From a virus: 64,000 nt of DNA. Within the stretch, counting starts at the first letter, position 1. Every line of letters starts with the position of its first letter. Positions 8,113 to 18,333 of the stretch are shown one piece after another. The stretch spans positions 34,029 to 98,028 of the IMG/VR virus record IMGVR_UViG_3300034073_002131, one strand, 5' to 3'. Made by a program: the position numbers and the translations under genes. Under the pieces are notes generated by a model. That model had not been told where the DNA came from and did no database searches. It saw nothing but the letters and a program-made list of their open reading frames with translations.

Positions 8113-9309
8113 TCAAGTTGTTGTAGCTTTACCAACATGTAGGCCTGCTAGTCTAGACCCCCCGACACCAGGTACATAAACAGTCCAGAAAACAAAAATA
8201 TCTGGATAATCGGCATCATTAGTTAGAGTAGGCGCACTACTAGACCCTACCCATAACATAGGACTAGGATAAGTAATTGCTGTTGTGTTATACACATAAA
8301 CTACTGCAAATTCAGTTTCGTACGCACCACCAGATAAACCATTTGTAAGAGTTATACTACCACCACTACCATTTATTCTAAGATGTGCTCCGCTGTTTCC
8401 ATTGATTTGATGTGTGGAAGCACCGGAATAAGCATTCATTTGATTATATATGTTACCGTAAAAACTAACTGCATTTAGGTAAGGTGGTATAACTGGATAG
8501 TTACTGTAGTTGCCTTCATGAACTACAATATTGCCACCTACTTTAAGTACAGCACCTCCACTTTCTCCTGGATTATATACGTTTAAAGCACCATCACTAT
8601 CTAAGGCAATATGTCTAGTAGCAATGTTTTCATAATGCCAAGTTAGTGTAGGCTTGGCTCCACTGGCCCTAATTTCAGCAGGAAATGAGTGTCCTGACAT
8701 TCCACTAGTATTTCCACCATAGCTTGATGCATTAACTCTTACACCTAAAGTAACGTTAGTAGCAGTACCACCGCTTAGTGGAAGTGTATAGCTTGAATAG
8801 TTGCCGGCGTGAAGTACAGTATTACCACCAATAGTAATATTAAAGCCACTAGATACGCTTAAGTTATCGTCTATAGTAACTGCACCATTAAAATAACTAA
8901 TACCATTATTATAAAAGTCAAAGTTAGTATTATTAGCAGTGCCAATACCTAGCTGATTAACATGTGTAGTTCCCGCGACACGTAATTTATTGCCATTATC
9001 CGTACCAGTACCAACCAGTACATTACCACTATACTGTGCAAATTTAACTAGGCCGGTATCTAGGACTTCTATGCTGGGAATTCCACTTACGTCATTTACA
9101 CTATAAATAGTTCCGGTTAAACTATTAGTTACACTAAATAGCTGGCCAGCACTACCCTCTAGGCTAATAGTACCATTAGTAGTAGGATATACGCGTAGGG
9201 TAATTGTTTGTGGGCCTAGTGTGCTGCTTGCTCCAACAAACTCAATTTTAGGGTCGGCACTTTGCCCTATATTAGGAGTAATTAAAATATTTTTATCAGA
9301 CAAGGCCAT
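8113..9309 (-). CDS. Tail fibre protein with fibre-repeat motifs
   Basis: The 398-residue protein carries LHAGNYSSYTLPLSGGT and VHEGNYSNYPV, versions of the [LV]H.GNY..Y.LPL.GGT motif that marks the repeated shaft or spacer segments of the large fibre encoded at 12.5-16.6 kb. The rest is Gly/Ser/Asn/Thr rich and beta-predicted. AGGAATTAACT precedes the ATG. It is part of a fibre array transcribed leftward. Confidence 0.75.
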   Translation of the reverse strand: MALSDKNILITPNIGQSADPKIEFVGASSTLGPQTITLRVYPTTNGTISLEGSAGQLFSVTNSLTGTIYSVNDVSGIPSIEVLDTGLVKFAQYSGNVLVGTGTDNGNKLRVAGTTHVNQLGIGTANNTNFDFYNNGISYFNGAVTIDDNLSVSSGFNITIGGNTVLHAGNYSSYTLPLSGGTATNVTLGVRVNASSYGGNTSGMSGHSFPAEIRASGAKPTLTWHYENIATRHIALDSDGALNVYNPGESGGAVLKVGGNIVVHEGNYSNYPVIPPYLNAVSFYGNIYNQMNAYSGASTHQINGNSGAHLRINGSGGSITLTNGLSGGAYETEFAVVYVYNTTAITYPSPMLWVGSSSAPTLTNDADYPDIFVFWTVYVPGVGGSRLAGLHVGKATTT

Positions 9310-9328
9310 AGTTAATTCCTATTTGATG

Positions 9329-10582
9329 TTATATGCCGTAACGGCCTCTTAATGCGTAATAATTTTGAGCAGACTCATCCGCTGTTAGTTGACGATTATA
9401 CACTAATATTCTTGATAGTGTGCCGTTCATATTCCATGAGGTGCCATACCCAAACCAATCAAAAACTGTCCAGTTACTAAAATCTACACCTTTTGCTTCC
9501 CACATGTGATACACATTATTTCTATAATTTACTGGAGTAGCTGGATTTACTACAGTATTAAGATCTACGTAATTAACGGGACTACCACAGCCTTCATGAT
9601 AATAATTATTTCCATAACTTGCAGATAAATATACAGATCCACTGTTATTTCCTCTAACCCATAGCTCTTGTGTATCTGAAGTTTTATACCATAAAACTAC
9701 TGTGCAATTATTACTATTTCCTGTTAAAGAACTGCTTCTATTAAAACTATGAGATTCTGTAATATTAAAACTAGTTTTATCAGTAGTTAGAGTAGGCTGA
9801 CCATAAATTGTGTGATCGTTTCCTATACCACTAAGATCATATAATTTATTACCAGCATTAGTTAGTAGTTCAGATATTTTAGGTTCTGTACCGTCAACTA
9901 TATCAACTCTTGGTTGATACCATTGTTGATTAGTAGTAGTATCACTAGAGTAATATAGGAAACTGCGATGGTAAGAGTACGTATTTGTTGACTTCCATAG
10001 ATAATCTGTACAATTTAGTACTTTAGTTCCATTAGTATGATATACACCTGAATCTGGGTGTGTAGCACCTGTACCAGAATTAGCTGGCCAAATATGTCCA
10101 ACTACTAAATACCATTGATTAGCTGTAGCCCAACCCCAACCTTCTGCTGAAAAATATGGGTTTTGATTTGAGGCACCATTACTTCTATTTCTTACTTGTT
10201 GAGCATCTCCATCCCAAGCATGCGGCCCCATGTAAAAGTTACCATTACCTATAGTTTTTCTACGTACCCAAGTTGTATATCTATACATTTTATTAGGGTC
10301 AATAGTAAATGCAGAACCCCACCAACCACCATCTTCATCGCTTGCAGCATCTTGATTACTTACATCCCACACTACATCGGTAATACCAAACGGATTAGTA
10401 TCATTTATTCTTGAATTTCCATCACCATTTGTAGCATATCCAGTAGCTGCACCACTTGTACCAGCAATCCAAGAGTCCCAAGTAATAATAGAACGCCTAC
10501 CTTTACTAGATTTAGGATTTCCAATATCTAAATCTAATATTTTTCCTGCAGTAACAATATTTGGGCCTAAATATGTGCTCAT
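9329..10582 (-). CDS. LamG-like (concanavalin A-like) tail fibre protein
   Basis: The 417-residue protein ends with a LamG-like domain finished by ILVYNRQLTADESAQNYYALRGRYG, nearly the same ending as the next gene upstream. The N-terminal two thirds are Trp/Tyr/Gly rich and probably carbohydrate binding. It overlaps the upstream fibre gene by 4 nt. The domain type binds glycans in many proteins, so a host-surface or mucus-binding role is likely but inferred. Confidence 0.75.
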   Translation of the reverse strand: MSTYLGPNIVTAGKILDLDIGNPKSSKGRRSIITWDSWIAGTSGAATGYATNGDGNSRINDTNPFGITDVVWDVSNQDAASDEDGGWWGSAFTIDPNKMYRYTTWVRRKTIGNGNFYMGPHAWDGDAQQVRNRSNGASNQNPYFSAEGWGWATANQWYLVVGHIWPANSGTGATHPDSGVYHTNGTKVLNCTDYLWKSTNTYSYHRSFLYYSSDTTTNQQWYQPRVDIVDGTEPKISELLTNAGNKLYDLSGIGNDHTIYGQPTLTTDKTSFNITESHSFNRSSSLTGNSNNCTVVLWYKTSDTQELWVRGNNSGSVYLSASYGNNYYHEGCGSPVNYVDLNTVVNPATPVNYRNNVYHMWEAKGVDFSNWTVFDWFGYGTSWNMNGTLSRILVYNRQLTADESAQNYYALRGRYGI

Positions 10583-11787
10583 AATCCGTATAGCCCCCTT
10601 TGTGCAGCAAAATTTTGTGCTACTTCATTAGCAGATAGTGCTCTATTATAAATTTTTACATTACTAATAGATTTTGAAGTATATTCCCCATTCCAGCCAT
10701 TACCTATATTTAATACTTGTTGTAAAAAATTATTATTAAAACCTGTCTTTGACCCTTTTAAAGTACCATTAAGATACGCATATGCTACTGAAGCATTTCT
10801 TACTAGAGTTACATGATTCCACGTACCTGTTGTTAAAGTCCATCCAGTAGTTGGATAATTATTAAATTCAGAACTATAAAAATATATTGCACCATCTCCA
10901 GTATTAGCCTTTAAACCAAAAGTATACTGATCTGGTAATGCTACCATATGCGTATATCCGTTAAAATTTGTAGGATTAATCCAGCAATCAATAGTAAAAT
11001 CGCCTGTTCCAAATGCAAAACTGGAAGAGGCAGGGCATTGTAGTCGTGCATCTACATCAACACTCCAACTAAAAGTACCATTACTATTATAAGTCAAATT
11101 TTGTGCAGTAATTGTACTTTGTCCAGTTAAATCTAATACGGCTTGTGTGTTTGATCTAGTAGTGTCTGTATATGGTGTAGGAAATGTACCAAATTCTACT
11201 TGAGCACCACCAACTAGTATAAAACCTGTAAAAGAACCATCAGTGACACCAACTCTGTATGGATAAGCAATAATAAAATTTACATTTCCTGAACCAGTTC
11301 CTTGCAGTCCTTGACGTTGCCACGTGCCTTTACGCAATGTATCATATCCAGTCACATATCCTCCAGCTAGTGCAGATACGCTGGCCCCTTCAATTGACGA
11401 ATTCATTCCATCAATATTACAATTACTGCTTAAAAATGTATATGCAGACATTGCATAACTTTGTCCCGCTGTCATAGGTGCAGTTTTTAATACATAAGCA
11501 TAAGAATTGCCAGACCATGATGCTGATAAAGCACCAGACGTATATTTGCGAACTTTTCCCAAGTATATTCCTAAAGGTCCATCTACTCCTGGATGAGTAT
11601 ATGTGCTATCAACTACCCAGTTATTGCCATTCCAAAAATGCAGAGTTTGTGCTGGCCAAGTATAATATCCATCTAACGGATGCAAATTTGTAGTTGGTGC
11701 GCCTTGCCATGACTTCTTGGTATTCTGCATGTCATAGTAAAATACCAACCCATCTGTAACTACTCTAGGGGAATGAACTAATGCCAT
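10579..11787 (-). CDS. LamG-domain tail fibre protein
   Basis: The 402-residue protein begins with VVTDGLVFYYDMQNTKKSW, the entry pattern of many phage LamG proteins, and carries a C-terminal LamG domain (about residues 245-395) with DFTIDCWINP, GTWNHVTLVRN, AYLNG and the exit motif VKIYNRALSANEVAQNF. It overlaps the neighbouring fibre gene and shares its C-terminal ending. Likely a virion surface glycan binder. Confidence 0.82.
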   Translation of the reverse strand: MALVHSPRVVTDGLVFYYDMQNTKKSWQGAPTTNLHPLDGYYTWPAQTLHFWNGNNWVVDSTYTHPGVDGPLGIYLGKVRKYTSGALSASWSGNSYAYVLKTAPMTAGQSYAMSAYTFLSSNCNIDGMNSSIEGASVSALAGGYVTGYDTLRKGTWQRQGLQGTGSGNVNFIIAYPYRVGVTDGSFTGFILVGGAQVEFGTFPTPYTDTTRSNTQAVLDLTGQSTITAQNLTYNSNGTFSWSVDVDARLQCPASSSFAFGTGDFTIDCWINPTNFNGYTHMVALPDQYTFGLKANTGDGAIYFYSSEFNNYPTTGWTLTTGTWNHVTLVRNASVAYAYLNGTLKGSKTGFNNNFLQQVLNIGNGWNGEYTSKSISNVKIYNRALSANEVAQNFAAQRGLYGL

Positions 11788-12491
11788 TATCTTCCGTACC
11801 TTTTTGCGTGTGCTGTTTGATATTGCTGATTAACTTCAGCAGCCGAGTGTGCAGTATTGTAAACCTGCATGGCACCAAAATCACCTAACCAGTATCCCCA
11901 TCCCCAAAAAACTCCAATACTGCCCATATTGCCACCACCTAGATAACGCGGCGAAGACACATTCAATACATAATCTTGCACGCCATTTACGTACATAATC
12001 ATGTTTGTGGAACTTGTTCTTATAAAAGCAAGATGTACCCAATTGCCTGTGTTGACTGATACTCCAGTACTGGTATAATAATTCCATTGACCATCATATT
12101 GAAGATAGTATAGTTTTCCGTCATTTAGTCCGTAGCCTACGTTAACAGGGCCCCCACTCCAATGCGAAAATAATCCTCTCTGGCCGGTGGCAGTTGTTCG
12201 TACAGAAAAATATACTGTGCAGGCAGTTGGCAGTGTAAAATCGCTATGAGCAATATAATCATTTGATCCGTCAAATGATAGATATTTGATATTGTTAATA
12301 TTATTGAACGTAGGACCGTTAAAAAGCGTTCCTACTCTAGTGCCTTGTAAATCGTTTAGCGTAGTTCCTGAGTATGACAATGTTCTATTAAGATCTACTG
12401 CAAAATCTAAATTTGCAGATATAAGGCCTGCCCTAGAATTTTCTTTTGACAAATCAATCCATGTATTTGAGACTCCGTAGTTAATTGACAT
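11787..12491 (-). CDS. Short LamG-domain tail fibre protein
   Basis: The 234-residue protein is mainly one LamG domain: LSFDGSNDYIAHSDFTLP, TVYFSVRTT, GNWVHLAFIRTS, MYVNGVQ and an exit segment AMQVYNTAHSAAEVNQQY. It directly abuts the giant fibre gene upstream. Because it lacks any shaft, it may bind to another fibre as a tip or accessory subunit. Confidence 0.78.
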   Translation of the reverse strand: MSINYGVSNTWIDLSKENSRAGLISANLDFAVDLNRTLSYSGTTLNDLQGTRVGTLFNGPTFNNINNIKYLSFDGSNDYIAHSDFTLPTACTVYFSVRTTATGQRGLFSHWSGGPVNVGYGLNDGKLYYLQYDGQWNYYTSTGVSVNTGNWVHLAFIRTSSTNMIMYVNGVQDYVLNVSSPRYLGGGNMGSIGVFWGWGYWLGDFGAMQVYNTAHSAAEVNQQYQTAHAKRYGR

Positions 12492-15400
12492 TTAATCAAT
12501 CTCCACTTCCAGTTTGTCAACGTCTTTACGTTCACCATATACTGTATAAAAGCAGCTAACAGGTTTACCGGTTTCGTTCACAATATATACACAATTGTTT
12601 TCAACACGTTCAACGTATAATTGTTGTCCAGCACTAGCAGCAGTTAAGTTAACTGTAATACTATCAGCATGTACTAAACCAGTCCAGTAATCTGGTAGTT
12701 GGATAGAGCCTGTACCCTGCAACCTACCACGAACATATACACCATTTTCTGGACCTTCCAAGCTGCCGTAACGTAATTTTTTACCCGGTTTAGTTGGGTG
12801 ATCAATAAGGAACGACTTGGTAGTTGCACTAAGTGTACCATTAATAGTTACATTACCATTAATTGTTCCACCACTTAGAGGTAATGCATAATTTGTGTAG
12901 TTTCCGTCGTGTATTATAGTTCGCCAACTTTGATTAGTTCCTCCAGTTTTTCTACGAAATTGAAATGTATCACTAAAAAAACTTAAGGCTAAAGTTGCTG
13001 AGTAGTAGGTAGCTGCATCTCCATGAGACATACGAATAGCATAGTGCCACTCAGTACTAGGATTAAGAGTATTATCTCCAACTAATTGCCAATATTGAAG
13101 TGCATTAGATTTGGAACCAGTATCACTACCTAACTGCCACGAATTACTAGCATTTGAAGCAGTAGCAGCATTACCAGTTATACTTATACCCCAAGTACCC
13201 GACGCTCCGCCGCCTGTTAGGGTTGGTGAATAGCTGTTGTAATTTTGATCTGTTAAAGTTCTATTCCAAGTTTGCCAGCTGTCATTTCCATTCCAACCAC
13301 CACGAAAACATAAGTCATTACCAGCATGACTTATGTACATTTGAGCTCTGCCGGCTGTTCCAACACCTGGGTCAAATGTTAGTATAGTTCCATATGCATA
13401 ACCATAACTAGGTGGTTTATTTGCACTATTTTGTATATAGGCATAATACATTGAATTATATTCTAATGTATTAAAATCCATAGCATCATTACCGCCAAGA
13501 GCGCGCAAGTGTGCATTAAAACTAGTGTAGTTTCCTGCGGCAAGTAACTTGCCAGTTTGACTTCTAGTAGTCCATGGATTTACATATAGTTCACCATCGT
13601 TTTCATACAGTAGTGTTGCACTGTATCCTCCTCGATGAAAGGATATACCTGGAGCAGTATTATCCTCAGTATAAACTTCAAGATTTGAGCCTGTATATGC
13701 TGTGGTCCGGCCATTACGTCTAAATTGTGTGCGTGAGTAAAAAGTACTGTCTGCATTATTACCATAGGCTACTACAACAGCACCCCAAGTAGATAGTCCA
13801 CGGCTAGGAGTATTTGGTAATCCTCCACCCCAACCTGACGGATAGCCAATATCAACATTTGAAAATAGATGAATGCCTTGATTATCGGAACCACCAGTTA
13901 GTTGTCCTCGAACACCTTTAACTTGTATAGACTCATCAGCAGTAAAATAAGTTAAACCTGTTACGGTTCCGCCTGTTAGTGGTAGAGCATAGCTTGAATA
14001 ATTAGCGCTATGTAAAATAGTTCCTGGTAGACCAAACAGGTTATCCCAGTGAGTATAATCATTGGTACTAAAATTTTGATCTTCTTCAGCAGTCCAGCCC
14101 AAGCCCATTAGGTGTATACGACCTTTTCGTTGGTGAAATCTAAGGTGAGTATATAGTTCAAGACTGCTTACTTTATCTACGCGAACACCATCATGAGTGT
14201 TGCCAGTAGACTGATTACTAGCATTTTGGAAGCAGTTAATACGAGCTAAAAACTTGTATTCACCCGTACTGCGCTTACCGTATACATCAAAATATCCGCC
14301 ACTATCCCATGCTAGGTGATTTATATAACAGGTTTTTGCTCCATGCGGTACTAGGTAATCAATATACTCTGCACCACCAGAACTACCTGTACTACCACTA
14401 GTACTACTGTATACATATCCCACGTCGCCAATATGAAATCCAGCACCGCTCCACTCTGTGCTAGCACTGGCTAATGTAAATCCATTTTGAGCTGTGTACT
14501 CACTAGCAACATTTGTAGTAGCTAACCAAGGGCGAAAGAATCTGGTGCGCTCAGCCTCAAAATTTCTAGTTATTTCACTAACATTTAGTGCCTTGTTGTA
14601 AACTCGGGCAATGGCAATATAACCATTCCAAGTTTCGCCACCACCATCACCACCAATCCATAACTTATTTAAATTAGTAAACTGAGCTGCAGCATAAGAT
14701 CCCTGACCCTCTAATTGACCATTAATATAGTGATAGGTACTTCCAGCACTAAATACCCAGACCAAATGATACCAACGACCAGTAGCTAAAACAGGTCCTG
14801 ATCCGTAGTCTGGATAGGAAACCATTGTTCCGCCATTAGTACCTAAAAGAGGTCTTTCACTACCATTATCAAATATAGTATCGTAGTTACTAAACCCATC
14901 TGCCCATGCCCAAGCTTCATAGGTCATGGTAGTGCCTAGTACAATTCCATCAACTATTAGGTAACCGCCGGTTCCATTATTGTAGGTAGCACCAATACCT
15001 TCTTTAGTAGTAATACTAATATTTGAATTTGTTATGGTATAGTCTGTACCACTCAGGTTTTTAAGTGGTATGCTGCAATTTTTATTATTAAAGTCTAGGT
15101 ATAGGATTAGGCTTTCGGTTGTTATACCTGCACCACTTGTGGTGGTTCTGCCTATTTGCAGATATTTAGGGTCGGTATAGGTAGTGTAATTTCCAGCGTG
15201 TAAGATTGGATTAGTTCTGTATTTAAAATCTGCATCTGCACTACTGTTAAATACAATACCGTTTAGAGCCTGAGTAGAACCAATACTAATTTCGTTACCG
15301 TTTTTACCAAGGATCCAGACACCACCAGTATCTCTAATAGTATTTACTTGCAGATCGCCGGTTAAAGTTCCGCCAGTTAGTGGTAATGCATAACTACTAT

Positions 15401-16616
15401 AGTTACTACTATTAAGTACGGCATTGCCTTCCCAAGTTAACCCACTTGCACCACCATCTAGATCTACTGCAAGACGTACGGTACCACCACCAATAAATCT
15501 AACTTGATTGCTATCACCATCCCAACGAATACCCCAAGCATTAGCTACTGTTGCATGTGAAGGATAGTAGTCACGAGAAATGCCCCAGATATCAAAATTT
15601 CCATCGCCAGTATCTAGTCCCAGTATTCCGCCTGGAAACTGTGGACGAGTGTCTATACTATTCTGAAAAGTTGCTCGTCCATAAAAAGTAGTACTACCAC
15701 CACCATACCCAATACCTATAGAACCAGCATGAGCATATTGTAACCATAGAGTATCACTGCTTGTTTTTGTTTGTAGAGTATTGTAATACCCATTATACCC
15801 TACTTCAAGATTACCAAATACTCCCCCTACAGTATTATTTGCAGCAACTATAGCACCAGTAATGGTACCGCCAGTTAGTGGTAAGGCATAACTATTATAA
15901 TTATTGGAATGTAGTATGTCATAAGTACCTACATTATTTATCCACTTTAGGGCTCTACCACGAAAATAATAGTTTCCAGTATCAGTAGGCTCGCCCCAAA
16001 ATACGTCTTTGGCAGTTTGATAGTTATAAACACCGGAAATACTAGCGTGTTGTGATTTATGTACAATACGCCAAAATCCAGATGTAGGATCTATAGTATA
16101 AGTCGGTGTGGTAATATTAGTCCAGTCACCACTACCGCCAGCATAAGCTGAAGAAAATACTGCAGTACCTGTTAGAGTTCCACCAGCCAGCGGCAAGTAA
16201 TTAGCTAGAGCAGCTGAGCTTACATAGGTATTAGTATCTACCTCATAGGTATCGGCCCCAGTTTTCTTAATAAAACCACTACCTGCACCTGTCATTACAC
16301 CAGCCAGTGCTGTCAGTGCAGGGCCTACATTAACCTGATAAGTAGTATCAGTTGCAGTATTAGCACTAAATCCTGTGCCTGTACCAATGGAAACACTAGT
16401 ATTGGTTAGACCTGCTTGGGCTTGCAGGGTTAAGGTGCCGTTGCTAGGTGCGGCACCAGCACCTATAGATGCAATTGTATTATCAGATTTTTTGTAGTAG
16501 AGTGTACCAACTGCATAGTTAATAGCAAGTTCGCCATATTCAAGATCGCCCACCGCAGGTTGCTTTGGTACACCATCTTCTACAACTGATGATTTTTTAA
16601 GTATTAATCTAGCCAT
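12492..16616 (-). CDS. Large tail fibre protein with repeat spacers and internal LamG domain
   Basis: About 1374 residues from ATG 16616, chosen because AGGAAA lies just upstream. The N-terminus (MARLILKKSSVVEDGVPK, then GDLEYGELAINYA) is the usual phage fibre attachment-type start. At least six copies of a spacer (H..NY.SYALPLTGGT.TG) divide the protein into modules. An internal LamG domain lies about two fifths along (LILYLDFNN...YEAWAWADG...GRWYHLVWVFS). The C-terminus, FLIDHPTKPGKKLRYGSLEG then YWTGLVHADSITV, is a recurring tip domain of long fibres in marine T4-like phages. Expected to be a virion receptor-binding fibre. Confidence 0.85.
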   Translation of the reverse strand: MARLILKKSSVVEDGVPKQPAVGDLEYGELAINYAVGTLYYKKSDNTIASIGAGAAPSNGTLTLQAQAGLTNTSVSIGTGTGFSANTATDTTYQVNVGPALTALAGVMTGAGSGFIKKTGADTYEVDTNTYVSSAALANYLPLAGGTLTGTAVFSSAYAGGSGDWTNITTPTYTIDPTSGFWRIVHKSQHASISGVYNYQTAKDVFWGEPTDTGNYYFRGRALKWINNVGTYDILHSNNYNSYALPLTGGTITGAIVAANNTVGGVFGNLEVGYNGYYNTLQTKTSSDTLWLQYAHAGSIGIGYGGGSTTFYGRATFQNSIDTRPQFPGGILGLDTGDGNFDIWGISRDYYPSHATVANAWGIRWDGDSNQVRFIGGGTVRLAVDLDGGASGLTWEGNAVLNSSNYSSYALPLTGGTLTGDLQVNTIRDTGGVWILGKNGNEISIGSTQALNGIVFNSSADADFKYRTNPILHAGNYTTYTDPKYLQIGRTTTSGAGITTESLILYLDFNNKNCSIPLKNLSGTDYTITNSNISITTKEGIGATYNNGTGGYLIVDGIVLGTTMTYEAWAWADGFSNYDTIFDNGSERPLLGTNGGTMVSYPDYGSGPVLATGRWYHLVWVFSAGSTYHYINGQLEGQGSYAAAQFTNLNKLWIGGDGGGETWNGYIAIARVYNKALNVSEITRNFEAERTRFFRPWLATTNVASEYTAQNGFTLASASTEWSGAGFHIGDVGYVYSSTSGSTGSSGGAEYIDYLVPHGAKTCYINHLAWDSGGYFDVYGKRSTGEYKFLARINCFQNASNQSTGNTHDGVRVDKVSSLELYTHLRFHQRKGRIHLMGLGWTAEEDQNFSTNDYTHWDNLFGLPGTILHSANYSSYALPLTGGTVTGLTYFTADESIQVKGVRGQLTGGSDNQGIHLFSNVDIGYPSGWGGGLPNTPSRGLSTWGAVVVAYGNNADSTFYSRTQFRRNGRTTAYTGSNLEVYTEDNTAPGISFHRGGYSATLLYENDGELYVNPWTTRSQTGKLLAAGNYTSFNAHLRALGGNDAMDFNTLEYNSMYYAYIQNSANKPPSYGYAYGTILTFDPGVGTAGRAQMYISHAGNDLCFRGGWNGNDSWQTWNRTLTDQNYNSYSPTLTGGGASGTWGISITGNAATASNASNSWQLGSDTGSKSNALQYWQLVGDNTLNPSTEWHYAIRMSHGDAATYYSATLALSFFSDTFQFRRKTGGTNQSWRTIIHDGNYTNYALPLSGGTINGNVTINGTLSATTKSFLIDHPTKPGKKLRYGSLEGPENGVYVRGRLQGTGSIQLPDYWTGLVHADSITVNLTAASAGQQLYVERVENNCVYIVNETGKPVSCFYTVYGERKDVDKLEVEID

Positions 16617-16663
16617 AGTGTTTCCTAACAAGGATTTGTACTAGTAGTTAAAAAACTACTGTT

Positions 16664-18085
16664 TTAATAACTTCCGCCTTCAATAACTGCTATACTTACG
16701 AATCCACTTGTAACTGTAAACTCTGCACTATTAAATTTTGCTAATCCAAGTGTAGCTGCACCACTAGTAGCGGCCGCAGTTGCAGTAGGAATTGCTGTTG
16801 TAGTTACTGCAGTTACTAAGCCCTTGGCATTAACAGTTACTGTGGGTACATTGTAGCCATCACCAAATCCACCAACATTTGAATTAACAGTGGCTAGGGT
16901 AATTGCAGCACTTACTGCAGCACTACCATCTACACCCACTAGAGTAGCTGTAGCATCACCAGTTAAGCTTAGGTCGCGAGCTGTTTGCCATTTAGTAGTT
17001 GTAGCACTGTTACCAATAACTTCTGTAACTACTAAGTTCTTATTTAAGTTCCAGCGATCATCAGCACTAGTATAGGTAAAGGTTGCACCAGCACCTGTTA
17101 CACTTAATCCAGCTCCATTAGCTTGAGCAGCAGTTGTAGCATCTTTGGCTAGTTCAATGTTAATATCACTAATTGCAACTGCTGTGCTATTTACAGTGGT
17201 AGTTGTACCCTGAACAGTAAGGTTGCCAGTAATAGTTGCATTACCAGCTACACTAATATTAGCAGCTGTAATATCATCACTGCTTAGTGTACCATTTACT
17301 GTAACATTATTAAATGTTACATTATCTGTAGTACCAACAGCTTGACCAATACTAATAGTTACTGTATTATTAGTAACTGCTGTGGTGACTCCTGTACCGC
17401 CTGTAAATGTTAGGGTATCAGTTAGTAAGGCAACTGCATCAGTACCGGTGCCACCAGCAATATTTAGGTTAGTAGCAATATTTTGTGTACTAGCACTGGT
17501 AATTTGACCTTGTGCATTAACGGTAAGTACTGGTATTGCTGTAGTTGAACCATAGCTTCCAGCTGTTACACCAGTATCCGTAATACTAATTGTACTAGTA
17601 TTACCCGGATCACTATTAGTTACAGTAATGCCAGTACCAGCAGTAATTGCTCCACCTACTGTATCATAAATATATTCAGCAAGGCTGGTGCTAGCATCAG
17701 TATAAATATTTTTAATTATAGTAATGCCACTACCGTCAGGGGTAATATTTATATTACCATTACTATCAGTACTAGTAATACTATTACCATCAATAGTAAT
17801 ATTATCTACTAAGAGCTCATTGATCTTTTTATTTGCATCAACAATAATGGCTGAACTAGCAGTTAGTGTGCCGCGTGTATGGTCTAGTAGATCGGTAAAG
17901 TATTTACCACCGATTACTACGTGATTAGCAGCGTTACCGTTAGTTTCGGTACCCATACCAATGTATAGACGATCACCACCATTTGAATCATTGTTAATTA
18001 GGCCAGAGTAGGCCATTTCGCCTGCAGCTAGAACACTTGGATTTCCAGCTACCTCTGAACGTTTAATTCTAATAATAGAAGCCAT
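16664..18085 (-). CDS. Tail fibre / virion structural protein, Thr-Val-rich repeats
   Basis: The 473-residue protein starts with ASIIRIKRSEVAGNPSVLAA then GEMAYSGL and a YIGMGTE...VVIGGKYFTDLLDH segment, a widespread N-terminal module of phage fibre proteins. Most of the remainder is Thr/Val/Asn/Gly repeats (such as VTVNAQGQITSAST and VTVNAKGLVTAVTT) expected to form a beta-solenoid shaft. It may be the proximal fibre segment, with the next gene downstream as the distal one. Confidence 0.78.
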   Translation of the reverse strand: MASIIRIKRSEVAGNPSVLAAGEMAYSGLINNDSNGGDRLYIGMGTETNGNAANHVVIGGKYFTDLLDHTRGTLTASSAIIVDANKKINELLVDNITIDGNSITSTDSNGNINITPDGSGITIIKNIYTDASTSLAEYIYDTVGGAITAGTGITVTNSDPGNTSTISITDTGVTAGSYGSTTAIPVLTVNAQGQITSASTQNIATNLNIAGGTGTDAVALLTDTLTFTGGTGVTTAVTNNTVTISIGQAVGTTDNVTFNNVTVNGTLSSDDITAANISVAGNATITGNLTVQGTTTTVNSTAVAISDINIELAKDATTAAQANGAGLSVTGAGATFTYTSADDRWNLNKNLVVTEVIGNSATTTKWQTARDLSLTGDATATLVGVDGSAAVSAAITLATVNSNVGGFGDGYNVPTVTVNAKGLVTAVTTTAIPTATAAATSGAATLGLAKFNSAEFTVTSGFVSIAVIEGGSY

Positions 18086-18096
18086 ATTTATTCCCT

Positions 18097-18333
18097 TTAA
18101 TATTGTCCGGAATCAACTGTTTGTTGATTCAGTAAGGTAGTTGAAATCCATGTTTGTGTTTGGGTATTGTATACCAATATACTTCCTGGATTTAAATTAG
18201 TAGTATTTACATCTGATAGTCCTGATAAACTACTAGGCCCTGGTGGTCCCATAATTCCAGTGTATATTACTTGAGGCTGATTAGTTTGTACTACAACCGT
18301 ATTATTTTTATCAATAACTACAGCATTAGTCAT
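18097..18333 (-). CDS. Small fibre-associated protein with short collagen-like motif
   Basis: The 78-residue protein has a GIMGPPGPSSLSGLSDVNTT segment, a short Gly-Pro-Pro stretch of the type that marks fibre hinges, followed by a Leu-Asp-Val and WISTTLL pattern seen in fibre-linked proteins. It overlaps the upstream gene by 4 nt. Likely a minor fibre part or a connector. Confidence 0.6.
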   Translation of the reverse strand: MTNAVVIDKNNTVVVQTNQPQVIYTGIMGPPGPSSLSGLSDVNTTNLNPGSILVYNTQTQTWISTTLLNQQTVDSGQY

